Assembly: GCA_001784585.1 (NCBI GenBank)
Contig: MFRN01000038.1
Span: forward strand, 1 to 43,004
Source: Candidatus Melainabacteria bacterium RIFCSPLOWO2_02_FULL_35_15
Lineage (GTDB): Bacteria; Cyanobacteriota; Vampirovibrionia; 2-02-FULL-35-15
DNA length: 43,004 nt
Reading direction: 5' to 3'
Shown one piece after another: positions 30,870 to 38,990 of this stretch. Under the pieces are notes generated by a model. That model worked only from the letters and a program-made list of their open reading frames with translations. It was not told the DNA's origin and did not search any database. The stretch's first letter is position 1. Each line of letters opens with the position of its first letter. The position numbers were made by a program, and so were the translations under genes.

Positions 30870-32030
30870 TCAAGCTTCACTTTGTACTTTTTCTTTTTTC
30901 CTGGGCTCTTCAATTTTTAAACTCTCAATGGAAACAGGTTTCCTCATTACCATCCACGTCTGAAGTGCCTGAATAATACCACTTACTACAAAATATAAAA
31001 GAACACCGGCAGGTACAGGAAATAATAATGTCATCGTTCCAACCATAACCGGCATAACTCTTTGCATCGTTTTTTGCATGTCAGCTTGTTTCGGATCAGA
31101 GGGAGGAAGAGTAGTATGTGAAGTAACTTTCCCGGATAACCAGATAGTCAGTGCAAATAATATAACTAAAATAACAACGTCTATATTGAACTTTCCTGTC
31201 AAAGGATCAACAGCACCCGTTTTCCCAAGGCCGTTTATAAATAAAAAACTGTCTTTTTCAGAAGAGCCCGGTAAAATTGCATTTAAGAAAATCGTTCCTG
31301 GTTTTTTGGTTTTAACGGTAACACTATTGTCTGAGTTTACTGTTAGATCAGCAAATGAGCTTAAGTCCTTCGGATTTCCTTCCGGAGTAAAGTAAGACTT
31401 ATCTGAGAATTGCCACCTGACATTATTTGTTACCCCGTTTATATTCCCTTCAAGTGTATAGATTTTATATGTGATTTCTTTTTCACTGGGGATTTTAACT
31501 TCTCCTGGATGTAAAACTAATCTGCCTTTCAGTCCTTCTTTACCAACAAAAATTGTAGGACTTGAGGAACCTTTAATTTGCTCGTTTAAAGTCTGGGTTT
31601 TATCTAAAATCTGCACAGGCACTGTAATTGCAACAGGTTTAAATGGAGAGCCGTTAAATGCCCAAAACAGTGCTATTAATATTGGAAGCTGAAAAAGCAT
31701 AGGAAAACAGCCGCCAAGAGGATTGACTTTATATGTCTGGTAAAACCCCATCATATCTTTCTGGAAACTTTCCTGAATTTCCTTTAATTTAGCAGGTTTG
31801 TCTTTATATCTTTCTTTTTGCTGATTAAATCTGTCCTGAAGTATTTTAATTTTGGGCTGAAGAGCCTGCATTTTCTGCATTGACTTGGTTTGATGTTTAG
31901 TAAGCGGATAAAGAGCTACTTTTACAACAATTGTTACAACTATAATTGCCCAGCCGTAGCTACCAAGTGAGTTTTTAAAAAACTCAAGCATTGGAAGAAT
32001 AAAATGATAGGTAAGTAAACTAAGATCCAT
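30870..32030 (-). CDS. yidC: YidC membrane protein insertase
   Basis: A 386-residue Oxa1/YidC protein that inserts proteins into the inner membrane. The first core helix and C1 loop (AIIVVTIVVKVALYPLTKHQ, MQKMQALQPKIKILQ) and FPMLFQLPILIALFWAFNGSPF are typical. Residues about 130-283 form an extracytoplasmic insertion ending FLFINGLGKTGAVDP, matching cyanobacterial-type YidC rather than the proteobacterial N-terminal P1 domain. The last core helices follow. The ATG at 32028-32030 lacks a ribosome site and lies 10 bases downstream of leader element copy B. It is the last gene of rpmH-rnpA-yidD-yidC. Confidence 0.95.
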   Translation of the reverse strand: MDLSLLTYHFILPMLEFFKNSLGSYGWAIIVVTIVVKVALYPLTKHQTKSMQKMQALQPKIKILQDRFNQQKERYKDKPAKLKEIQESFQKDMMGFYQTYKVNPLGGCFPMLFQLPILIALFWAFNGSPFKPVAITVPVQILDKTQTLNEQIKGSSSPTIFVGKEGLKGRLVLHPGEVKIPSEKEITYKIYTLEGNINGVTNNVRWQFSDKSYFTPEGNPKDLSSFADLTVNSDNSVTVKTKKPGTIFLNAILPGSSEKDSFLFINGLGKTGAVDPLTGKFNIDVVILVILFALTIWLSGKVTSHTTLPPSDPKQADMQKTMQRVMPVMVGTMTLLFPVPAGVLLYFVVSGIIQALQTWMVMRKPVSIESLKIEEPRKKEKVQSEA

Positions 32031-32040
32031 TTTTTATATA

Positions 32041-32116
32041 GCTCAAGACAAGCTTGAGCTTCCTTCGGTCAATTCCTTTCGTTTGATCAGCTTTGCCGAA
32101 TGAATCGGACAAAGCC
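32041..32116 (-). repeat. Two-hairpin leader element, copy B (yidD end / yidC leader)
   Basis: The minus strand has GCTTTG-CCGA paired with TCGG-CAAAGC, then GATCAAAC, GACCGAAGGAAG and the GCTCAAG-CTTGT-CTTGAGC hairpin (32041-32059). The element encodes the last residues of YidD, whose TGA is in the hairpin's 3' arm, and ends 10 bases before the yidC ATG. Confidence 0.75.
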
Positions 32117-32387
32117 TATAACTGGTGAATTCATTTGGTACATGATCTATTCCTCCTTCACATAGCGGATTACACCTCAATAATCTTTTTAACGAAAGCA
32201 CTATTCCATAAATCGGGCCATATTTTTCTAATGATTTCAAAAAATAATCCGAGCAACTCGGATAAAATCTACATTCAGAAAATTGAAAAATTGATCTCAC
32301 AACCCGTGTTTTTTGCCAGAGTGTAACAAAAAATAAAATTAATTGATAAAACATAAAATATACTTTTGCAAATAAATATTCAATCAC
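32043..32387 (-). CDS. yidD: Membrane protein insertion efficiency factor YidD
   Basis: A 114-residue protein with the family core FSECRFYPSCSDYFLKSLEKYG, KRLLRCNPLCEGG and DHVP. It helps YidC-dependent insertion at the inner face of the membrane. Its ATG overlaps the end of rnpA by four bases (ATGA), so translation is coupled. The last ~20 residues (LIKRKELTEGSSSLS) are encoded by leader element copy B and are not part of the conserved domain, so the element appears to have been inserted at the gene's 3' end. Confidence 0.93.
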   Translation of the reverse strand: MIEYLFAKVYFMFYQLILFFVTLWQKTRVVRSIFQFSECRFYPSCSDYFLKSLEKYGPIYGIVLSLKRLLRCNPLCEGGIDHVPNEFTSYRLCPIHSAKLIKRKELTEGSSSLS

Positions 32388-32770
32388 AGTTGCTTGTTTT
32401 CTAGTTTTTTTAACAGATTCTCCATTGAATCCTTGATCTGCTTAAATGTAGCATTTTTTATATTTGGACTAGCAATCCAGATTAATACTGATATTTTTTT
32501 AAGCTTACTGTTGCTAATAAGTCTTTCTCTGAAAAATCTGTATGCTGACCGCATTCTGCGTTTAATTAAATTTCTTTTATTAGCTTTGTTTTCTACCTTA
32601 ATTCCAACAATAAAAGCAGTTTTAGGTAATTGTATTTCCTGCTCTCTTTTCTTAAACAAATAATACAGTAGTAACAAATCTGAACTTAATCTCTGACCGT
32701 TCTTTTTTCCTATATTAAAGGTCGTATTAAACAGGTATCGTTCTTTTAGTCTTTCTGTTTTTGGAAGCAT
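32384..32770 (-). CDS. rnpA: Ribonuclease P protein component
   Basis: A 128-residue basic protein that binds RNase P RNA and helps it process tRNA 5' ends. The signature is NKANKRNLIKRRMRSAYRFF (RNR motif), and the N-terminus MLPKTERLKERYLFNTTF is typical. It starts 9 bases after the rpmH stop and overlaps yidD by four bases, the usual bacterial order. Confidence 0.95.
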   Translation of the reverse strand: MLPKTERLKERYLFNTTFNIGKKNGQRLSSDLLLLYYLFKKREQEIQLPKTAFIVGIKVENKANKRNLIKRRMRSAYRFFRERLISNSKLKKISVLIWIASPNIKNATFKQIKDSMENLLKKLENKQL

Positions 32771-32779
32771 GTAGCCTTA

Positions 32780-32917
32780 TCAAGAAGGAGCCAGTCTCTT
32801 TCTACCTTTTTTTCTTCTTCTTTTCAAAACATTTCTTCCAACTTTAGATTTTAACCTGGCTCTGAAGCCGCTTGTTTTAATTTTTTTTCTGTTAGAGCCG
32901 CCTAATGTCCGTTTCAT
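32780..32917 (-). CDS. rpmH: 50S ribosomal protein L34
   Basis: A 45-residue, extremely basic protein starting [18 protein letters not shown], then [17 protein letters not shown] and [10 protein letters not shown]. This is the full L34 pattern. A GAAGGAAG ribosome site lies 9 bases before the ATG at 32915-32917. It is the first gene of the rpmH-rnpA-yidD-yidC unit and faces away from dnaA. Confidence 0.97.
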   Translation of the reverse strand: MKRTLGGSNRKKIKTSGFRARLKSKVGRNVLKRRRKKGRKRLAPS

Positions 32918-33122
32918 GATTTATTTCTTCCTTCTTTAACTTAAATAACCTAAATATTTATAACACAAATTGGTTAATAATTTTTGTTTTACACAATATA
33001 TCTACTTTTAATTTTTTATTATTAACTGACATTTATCAATTTGTATCATGTTAAGCTCTTTAGTCCATTTAGAAAATTTGTTTTTTAAAGGAAAGTTTTT
33101 AATAAAACATAAGCAGTTATAA
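32918..33122. other. rpmH-dnaA intergenic region, candidate oriC
   Basis: A strongly AT-rich 205-base spacer between divergent rpmH and dnaA, a classic origin location. One exact match to the DnaA box consensus TTWTNCACA is seen (TTTTACACA, 32987-32995), with a near match TTATAACACA just to the left. No cluster of boxes is evident. The DnaA here has an altered box-binding signature, so its preferred site may differ from the E. coli one. It could simply hold two promoters. Confidence 0.35.
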
Positions 33123-34514
33123 ATGAATCAAGAAGTTGAAAATATCTGGGATCTTGTTCAAGGCCATCTTTCAAAAGAAATGAAAGGCCCGAGTTTTCAG
33201 ACTTGGATTAAGCCATCAAAGTTAATTGAACTTCGCGAAACCAAAGCAATAATTGCAGTTAAAAATGAGTTTAACAAAAACTTCTTAAATCAATGTTACT
33301 TAAATAAAATTACTTCTGCAATTGAAAAAGTAACCAGAAAAAAAACTGAAGTGGAGATTATAGTAAAACCTGATTTAAAGCTGGATGAATTTATTTCATC
33401 AATAGCTAACTTACAAGAATCAAACCAGCTCCTTACTTCTCATCCATCATCTCCTAAAGAAAGTTTCTTTGATCATACTTTTAAATACAAAACAAATTTA
33501 AACCCTTCATATACTTTTGAAAGTTTTGTAGTAGGCTCAGGCAATCAGTTTTGTCATGCTGCAGCACTTGCAGTATCTGAATCCCGAAGCGAACAATACA
33601 ATCCTCTTTTTATTTATGGCAGTGTAGGCCTTGGTAAAACACATCTTGCACATGCAATTGCAAACTATACACTGGAACAGGATAAAAGTAAAAACATAAA
33701 ATACCTTGGCTCTGAATCATTTACAAATGAACTTATTCACTCAATCAAGTCAAACAATATGGGCAGCTTTAGAGAAAAGTACAGAAAAGTAGATTTGCTT
33801 ATGATTGATGATATTCAGTTTCTGGCAGGAAAAGAAGCTACTCAGGAGGAATTTTTTCACACATTTAATACACTTAGAGAAAACGGAAAACAAATTATTT
33901 TAACCTCTGACAGGCCGCCAAGTTCTTTATCCTCTATTACTGACAGATTGAAAAACAGATTTGAAGGCGGATTAATAGCAGATATTCAGGCACCTGATCT
34001 GGAAACCAGAACTGCAATTTTAATGCTTAAGGCAGGCAATCTTAATATTGATCTTTCTGTTGAAGTAGCTGAATATATAGCTGCTGTCTTTTCAAATAAT
34101 ATAAGAGAACTGGAAGGGGCCTTAAAGAGAGTACATGCATATTTATCTTTTACACAGGAAAATATTAGTTTAAAGAATGTACAGAAAATTTTATCTTTGT
34201 CAAATCAAGATTCCTGCGGTAAACCATCTCCTGAAGCAGTAATTAAAACAATTGCATCATTTTATAATGTTTCTTATGAAGGTTTAATAAGCACAAAGAG
34301 ATCTTCTGATCTTACAAGGCCGCGACATGTGGCTATTTACATGCTTCATAGTTTTTATAATTTAAGTTTCCCAAGAATAGGCGAATTATTGTCTAACCGT
34401 ACACACAGCTCAGCTATTTATGCTTACCAGCAAATAAAGAAAAAACTTATAAAAGATCAGGCTTTCTCAGAACAGGTTAATTCTCTCAGGGGGCTGATTG
34501 AGAGAAGAAAATGA
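33123..34514 (+). CDS. dnaA: Chromosomal replication initiator DnaA
   Basis: A 463-residue initiator. Domain I is at about 1-85, followed by a short linker. The AAA+ core contains YTFESFVVGSGNQFCHAAA, Walker A GSVGLGKT (166-173), Walker B LLMIDDIQFL and a sensor region (TSDRPP). The DNA-binding domain IV (TRPRHVAIYMLHSFYNLSFPRIG) ends with a signature NRTHSSAIYA where most DnaA proteins have GRDHTTVLHA. The Asp and both Thr are thus replaced by Thr, Ser and Ser. It is divergent from rpmH; dnaN is not adjacent. Confidence 0.95.
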   Translation: MNQEVENIWDLVQGHLSKEMKGPSFQTWIKPSKLIELRETKAIIAVKNEFNKNFLNQCYLNKITSAIEKVTRKKTEVEIIVKPDLKLDEFISSIANLQESNQLLTSHPSSPKESFFDHTFKYKTNLNPSYTFESFVVGSGNQFCHAAALAVSESRSEQYNPLFIYGSVGLGKTHLAHAIANYTLEQDKSKNIKYLGSESFTNELIHSIKSNNMGSFREKYRKVDLLMIDDIQFLAGKEATQEEFFHTFNTLRENGKQIILTSDRPPSSLSSITDRLKNRFEGGLIADIQAPDLETRTAILMLKAGNLNIDLSVEVAEYIAAVFSNNIRELEGALKRVHAYLSFTQENISLKNVQKILSLSNQDSCGKPSPEAVIKTIASFYNVSYEGLISTKRSSDLTRPRHVAIYMLHSFYNLSFPRIGELLSNRTHSSAIYAYQQIKKKLIKDQAFSEQVNSLRGLIERRK

Positions 34515-34598
34515 AGTTCTAATTAATAATTACATATAAAAAGATTTATAATAGGTTATAAGCATTGAGTTAGGTATTTTAACAAAGGAGATAAAATC

Positions 34599-36098
34599 AT
34601 GACCACAAAACAACAAGAGCTACATCCGTCAGTAGTTAAGTTTTTAAGTACTGCACCGAAACAAATGTTAATCAATGGTAAGTTTGTTTCATCAAAGTCA
34701 GGAAAAACATTTGACACTGTTAATCCGGCTACAGGTGAAACAATTGTAAAAGTATATGAGGCTGATAAAGAAGATATAGATCTTGCAGTAAAAGCAGCCA
34801 GAGCTGCTTTTGAAGGACCATGGAAAAAAGTTTCACCGTATCAAAGACAACAGCTCTTATTAAAAGTAGCTGATCTGATAGAAAAAAATGCAGAGGAGTT
34901 TGCACAGCTTGAAACACTGGACAACGGAAAACCTATTAATGAATCAAAACATGTAGATGTTCCGGTTACAGTCGAACATTTCAGATACTATGCAGGCTGG
35001 GCTACAAAAATACATGGCGAAACACTTCCGGTATCATGCGGGAATTATCTTACTTATACACTACGTGAACCAGTAGGGGTAGTCGGCCAGATCATTCCAT
35101 GGAACTTCCCTCTGCTTATGGCAGCATGGAAAATTGCAGCTGCACTTGCATGTGGAAATTGTGTAGTCCTAAAACCAGCAGAGCAAACACCACTTACTGC
35201 TCTTAGACTTGGTGAAATCCTTATGGAAGCAGGATTTCCGGCAGGAGTTGTAAATATTTGCCCTGGCTTTGGACCTACAGCAGGTGCTGCATTATCAAGC
35301 CATTCTGATGTTGATAAAGTAGCATTTACCGGTGAATATACAACCGGCCGTGAAATTATAAAAGCATCAGCAGGAAACTTAAAGAGAGTTTCACTTGAAC
35401 TTGGCGGCAAATCACCAAATATTGTTTTTATGGATGGTGATATTGAAGGTGCTCTTAAAGGATGCATGGGAAGTGTATTCTTTAATCAGGGACAGGTCTG
35501 CTGTGCAGGAACCAGGCTCTTTGTAGAAAGTAAAATCTATGATGATTTTGTAAATAAACTCTCTGACAAAGTAAAAAAAATAAAGCTTGGACCAGGACTA
35601 AGTCCAGATACTCAGATGGGACCACTTGTCAGTGAAGATCAGCTAAAACGTGTAACCGGATACCTGGACATTGGTAAAAAAGAAGGCGCGAAAGCACTTT
35701 GTGGCGGAGACAGAGCTAAAGACGGAGATCTGCAAAAAGGATACTTTGTGCAGCCTACTGTTTTTGCTGATGTAAATAATAAAATGAGAATTGCACAGGA
35801 AGAAATTTTTGGTCCTGTTGTAAGTGCAATTCCATTTAAAGACGTCAATGACGCAGTGTTTCAGGGAAATGAAACCACATACGGCCTTGCAGCTGGTGTT
35901 TGGACAAATAATCTTAAAAAAGCACATTCGGTAGCCCGGGCGTTAAAAGCAGGCACTGTCTGGGTTAACTGCTATAACGTCTTTGATCCGTGTACACCAT
36001 TTGGTGGTTACAAACAAAGCGGATATGGACGTGAAGGTGGAATCCATGCACTTGAGTTATACACACAAGTGAAAAGTGTTTTTGTTAACTTGGATTAA
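34599..36098 (+). CDS. NAD-dependent aldehyde dehydrogenase
   Basis: A 499-residue enzyme close to the classical tetrameric ALDH1/2 type. Oxyanion N169 is in IPWNFP, K192 in LKPAEQTP, the NAD-binding site in FTGEYTTGREI, general base E268 in LELGGKSP, and the nucleophile Cys in FNQGQVCCAGTR (C301). Substrate unknown, probably a small aliphatic or other reactive aldehyde. A good AAAGGAGA ribosome site supports the ATG. It is only distantly related to the other ALDH at 10483-12027. A repeat cluster follows its stop. Confidence 0.95.
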   Translation: MTTKQQELHPSVVKFLSTAPKQMLINGKFVSSKSGKTFDTVNPATGETIVKVYEADKEDIDLAVKAARAAFEGPWKKVSPYQRQQLLLKVADLIEKNAEEFAQLETLDNGKPINESKHVDVPVTVEHFRYYAGWATKIHGETLPVSCGNYLTYTLREPVGVVGQIIPWNFPLLMAAWKIAAALACGNCVVLKPAEQTPLTALRLGEILMEAGFPAGVVNICPGFGPTAGAALSSHSDVDKVAFTGEYTTGREIIKASAGNLKRVSLELGGKSPNIVFMDGDIEGALKGCMGSVFFNQGQVCCAGTRLFVESKIYDDFVNKLSDKVKKIKLGPGLSPDTQMGPLVSEDQLKRVTGYLDIGKKEGAKALCGGDRAKDGDLQKGYFVQPTVFADVNNKMRIAQEEIFGPVVSAIPFKDVNDAVFQGNETTYGLAAGVWTNNLKKAHSVARALKAGTVWVNCYNVFDPCTPFGGYKQSGYGREGGIHALELYTQVKSVFVNLD

Positions 36099-36182
36099 GA
36101 GTGTAAAAATCTAGATTTGATCAGACAGACAGTGTCCGTGTTGCGAGTCCGCTTAAGGCGGATGAGCAACATCACATCAATT

Positions 36183-36219
36183 TTGTCATTGCGAAGGTCT
36201 GCAAGACCTGAAGCAATCT
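36183..36219 (+). repeat. REP-like element, unit 1
   Basis: The unit begins TTGTCATTGCGA and ends GAAGCAATCT, with an inner hairpin GGTCT-GCA-AGACC. The ends match unit 2 at 36298-36333 read on the other strand. The GTCATTGCGA...GAAGCAATCT pattern is known from dispersed repeats of many bacteria. Confidence 0.75.
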
Positions 36220-36297
36220 TACACCAAAGTAAATGTAAATAAGGCCGCTTTTATAAACCTGACTTTTTACATTGTAGATATAAATAGCTGTTGTGTT

Positions 36298-36333
36298 AGA
36301 TTGCTTCGGGTTAAAGCCCCCTCGCAATGACAA
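36298..36333 (-). repeat. REP-like element, unit 2 (inverted)
   Basis: Read on the minus strand this begins TTGTCATTGCGAG and ends GAAGCAATCT, the same ends as unit 1. The inner hairpin differs in sequence but still pairs (GGG/CCC). The two units face each other 78 bases apart, as in a paired mobile REP structure. Confidence 0.75.
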
Positions 36334-36414
36334 TATTGCTCTTTGGTTGTTCGTCGCTATCGCTCCTCACAACCACTTACAATGTCTATAAAGTTAAATC
36401 TAAACTTTTACAGA

Positions 36415-37389
36415 TTAAGTAAACTTCAACATTTGCGGCTTATTAGCAACATGCATTTTCTGCTCTGCTTCCTCTAATATTTTTACAACCTGATATCCAC
36501 TTGCTCCATCTGAGCGCGGGGCTTCGCCTGATGTTATGCAATGTATAAAATGTTCACATTCCAGTCTTAATGGCTCATCGCTGCTAAAGCCTGGGGTTTC
36601 TGTTTGTACTACTCCGTCATTGTTTATAAAATAAATTTCAAGTTTATTTTCTTGCCTGCTGTCGTTTAGTACTGCTGTTTTTTTGCTGCCGTTTACTGTA
36701 AGTAAAACCTGTTTTTGAGGATCAATCCAGCTGTTATGTATATGTGCCGGGATATCTCCAGGGAAATTTAAGTCAAGGTGTGCTACATCAATTATACTGT
36801 CACTGTTTGTAGACCAGCCACATGCATTTTCAATACCAGCAGGTTCGAGTCCTAAGATATAACTCATCATGGAAATGTCATGCGGAGCGAGATCCCAGAT
36901 AACATTATTATCCCGTCTTTGTTGCTGATTAAAATTTCTTCTGTCGCTGTTTAAAAATCTAACATCGCCAAGTTCACCTTTAAATATAAGTTCCCGTAAG
37001 CTGTTTACTGCAGGATGATAAACAAGCAAGTGCCCAACCATTAATGTAAGTCCCTTAACACCGGCAAGGTGAGTTAACTCTTGAGCCTGAAGGTAACCTC
37101 TGGCTAATGGTTTTTCAACATAGACATGTTTCCCGGCCAAAAGTGCAAGTCTTGCAAGTGCATAATGTGTGTGCGTAGGCGTAGCTATCACAATGCCGTT
37201 AATATCCGGATTTGAAATTAAGTCAGCATAGCTTGTAGTAACTTTTGCATCCTTATAAGTTTTTCTAACCCAGTCCAGTATTTTTGGATCGGCATCACAC
37301 ACCATGTTTAATGCACTAATATCAAACAAATTCCGTGCAAGATTTTTACCCCAGCTGCCACAACCTACCAGTGCTATATTTGGTTTCAT
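36415..37389 (-). CDS. Gfo/Idh/MocA-family oxidoreductase
   Basis: A 324-residue NAD(P)-dependent sugar or inositol oxidoreductase. The Rossmann motif is ALVGCGSWGKNLARNL, then GIVIATPTHTHYALA, VEKPLARG (catalytic Lys) and the active-site region WDLAPHDISMMSYILG (Asp-His). In many genomes such enzymes make nucleotide-sugar derivatives for polysaccharides, but the substrate here is open. I use ATG 37387-37389; an ATG at 37396-37398 or the TTG at 37405-37407 would overlap the leader hairpin (copy C, 37402-37420). No ribosome site is seen. Confidence 0.88.
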   Translation of the reverse strand: MKPNIALVGCGSWGKNLARNLFDISALNMVCDADPKILDWVRKTYKDAKVTTSYADLISNPDINGIVIATPTHTHYALARLALLAGKHVYVEKPLARGYLQAQELTHLAGVKGLTLMVGHLLVYHPAVNSLRELIFKGELGDVRFLNSDRRNFNQQQRRDNNVIWDLAPHDISMMSYILGLEPAGIENACGWSTNSDSIIDVAHLDLNFPGDIPAHIHNSWIDPQKQVLLTVNGSKKTAVLNDSRQENKLEIYFINNDGVVQTETPGFSSDEPLRLECEHFIHCITSGEAPRSDGASGYQVVKILEEAEQKMHVANKPQMLKFT

Positions 37390-37401
37390 TTTTGTCATAA
37401 A

Positions 37402-37420
37402 GCACAAAACAAGTTTGTGC
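37402..37420 (-). repeat. Leader element, copy C (second hairpin only)
   Basis: GCACAAA-CTTGT-TTTGTGC on the minus strand matches the second hairpin of copies A and B, with two compensated base-pair changes and the same CTTGT loop. It lies 12 bases before the Gfo/Idh start codon. The upstream first hairpin is not recognisable. Confidence 0.6.
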
Positions 37421-37444
37421 TTTTCTTCAGTCAGTAATTATTAA

Positions 37445-37723
37445 TTATTTTTTGTTTACCGCTTGTTTAAACTGTTTGCCAGCACTAAATGCAGGAACTT
37501 TTTTTGCTGGAATGTCAATTGCAGCACCAGATCTTGGGTCGCGGCCTTTTCTTGCCCTTCTGTCTCTTCTTTCAAAGGTCCCAAATCCAACCAAGGTTAC
37601 TTTTTCACCTTTTGCTACTGATCTGGTAATAGCATTGATTACTAAATCAATGCATTCTTCTGACTGCTTTTTGCTTGTACCTGTTTTGTTTGCTATGAGT
37701 TTTATTAATTCTGCTTTATTCAT
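37445..37723 (-). CDS. HU-family DNA-binding protein
   Basis: A 92-residue nucleoid protein starting MNKAELIKLIANKTG. KVTLVGFGTFERRDRRARKGRDPRSG contains the DNA-clasping arm with its Arg-Asp-Pro tip, and AAIDIPAKKVPAFSAGKQF completes the fold. The start at 37721-37723 is chosen because GGGAGGAA lies just upstream; a frame extension to 37744 would include that ribosome site. It is 24 bases upstream of leader copy C and probably precedes the Gfo/Idh gene in the same transcript. Confidence 0.95.
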   Translation of the reverse strand: MNKAELIKLIANKTGTSKKQSEECIDLVINAITRSVAKGEKVTLVGFGTFERRDRRARKGRDPRSGAAIDIPAKKVPAFSAGKQFKQAVNKK

Positions 37724-37909
37724 TATTTCCTCCCGCCTCGTCACATCTTCGTTCTTTAATTTTTTTAGGAACTACGATGATTCCTCGGCTACTTTTATGA
37801 CACATCCCTACTTTATCTGGATTTTCAGACCTTAACTATCCTAAAGAGCCCAAAAATACTGACTAATACTTTAACACTAAAGGTCAAAGGTACGCCACCA
37901 ATTAACCCG

Positions 37910-37918
37910 TGATAACAT
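37910..37918 (+). promoter_or_regulatory. Extended -10 of ruvB
   Basis: TGATAACAT is identical to the -10 in front of the VOC gene and ends 10 bases before the ruvB ATG. No ribosome site lies between. A leaderless mRNA is predicted. Confidence 0.5.
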
Positions 37919-37928
37919 AAAGATAATT

Positions 37929-38990
37929 ATGGCAATAGTTTCAACGTCTAAATCTAAGTCTACTAATAATGATAAATCAAAAAAGGCTATAATCTTACAA
38001 TCAGAATCTACACAATTAGATCAACAATTTGAACCAAGTTTAAGACCTAAAAGCATTAATGAATACATTGGTCAGCCAAGGTTAAAAGAGTTATTACGCG
38101 TTTGTATTGGTGCTGCAAAAAAAAGAGAAGATATAACCAGCATTGGACATTTTTTATTATATGGTTCTCCAGGTCTTGGAAAAACCAGCTGTGCAATTAT
38201 CCTTGCACGTGAGCTGGGTTCTGAAGCAAAAGTCTTTAGCGCCCCGGCACTTTCTCAGCCAAAAGATATTATAGGTGTTTTACTTTCTTTAAGCCCTGGT
38301 GATGTTTTGTTTATTGATGAGATTCACAGGTTAAACAAAGTGACAGAAGAACTTTTATATTCTGCAATGGAAGATTTTGTTCTGGATTTAACTGCAGGCA
38401 AGGCACATGCAGCACGTATTATGAGACTGCCTGTAAACAGATTTATTTTAGTCGGTGCTACCACCAGGCTCGGCACCCTCTCAAGTCCGCTCAGAGACCG
38501 CTTTACACATATATACAGGATGGAGTTTTACAATCATGAAGAGTTGATCCGAATCATAAACAATACAAGCAAAGTCTTAAAATTTGAAATTACAGATGAT
38601 GCTGCCTTTGAAATAGCAAAAAGGGCCAGGGGTACTCCAAGAATTGCAAACAGGCTAACAAGGCTTGTCAGGGATTACTCTCAGCATGAAAATATTTCCA
38701 AGACAAAAAAAGAAGATGCGCTTAGTGCACTTGAACTTTTTAAAGTAGATCCAAGCGGGCTTGAAGAAAGCGATAAGCTTCTTCTAAGAATTATTGTTGA
38801 AAAGTACAATGGCGGACCTGTAGGAGTTGAAACACTGGCTGCAACGCTTGGTGAAGAAAGGCAAACTATTGAAGACTGCTATGAACCATTTTTACTTCAG
38901 GCAGGATTTCTAACGCGAACAAGCAGGGGAAGAGTAGTTACTGAAGAGACATATAAATATCTGGGGATTAAGAAAAAGGACAGTTATTAA
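37929..38990 (+). CDS. ruvB: Holliday junction branch-migration helicase RuvB
   Basis: A 353-residue AAA+ motor. Walker A is GSPGLGKT (79-86), Walker B DEIHR (130-134), sensor 1 GATTR, arginine finger LRDRF, sensor 2 GTPRIANRL. The winged-helix tail begins NGGPVGVETLAA and ends FLTRTSRGRVV. A Ser/Lys-rich N-terminal extension of about 30 residues precedes the conserved LRPKSINEYIGQ. No LexA-type palindrome is visible upstream, so SOS control is not evident. It overlaps the convergent gene at 38987 by four bases. Confidence 0.95.
   Translation: MAIVSTSKSKSTNNDKSKKAIILQSESTQLDQQFEPSLRPKSINEYIGQPRLKELLRVCIGAAKKREDITSIGHFLLYGSPGLGKTSCAIILARELGSEAKVFSAPALSQPKDIIGVLLSLSPGDVLFIDEIHRLNKVTEELLYSAMEDFVLDLTAGKAHAARIMRLPVNRFILVGATTRLGTLSSPLRDRFTHIYRMEFYNHEELIRIINNTSKVLKFEITDDAAFEIAKRARGTPRIANRLTRLVRDYSQHENISKTKKEDALSALELFKVDPSGLEESDKLLLRIIVEKYNGGPVGVETLAATLGEERQTIEDCYEPFLLQAGFLTRTSRGRVVTEETYKYLGIKKKDSY

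Larger units (their letters stand above)
36138..36375. repeat. Cluster of palindromic repeat elements
   Basis: The 316-base gap between the ALDH and the Gfo/Idh gene holds no gene but several palindromes. At 36138-36175 a GTGTTGC/GCAACA hairpin encloses TCCGC/GCGGA. Two inverted REP-like units lie at 36183-36219 and 36298-36333. At 36344-36375 TGGTTGT pairs with ACAACCA. Such clusters can act as terminators or mRNA stabilisers between convergent genes. Confidence 0.65.

Noticed and set aside
35054-35927. Several minus-strand frames of 60-137 codons within the aldehyde dehydrogenase gene
   Set aside because: They are antisense shadows of a strongly conserved coding gene and contain no recognisable domain.
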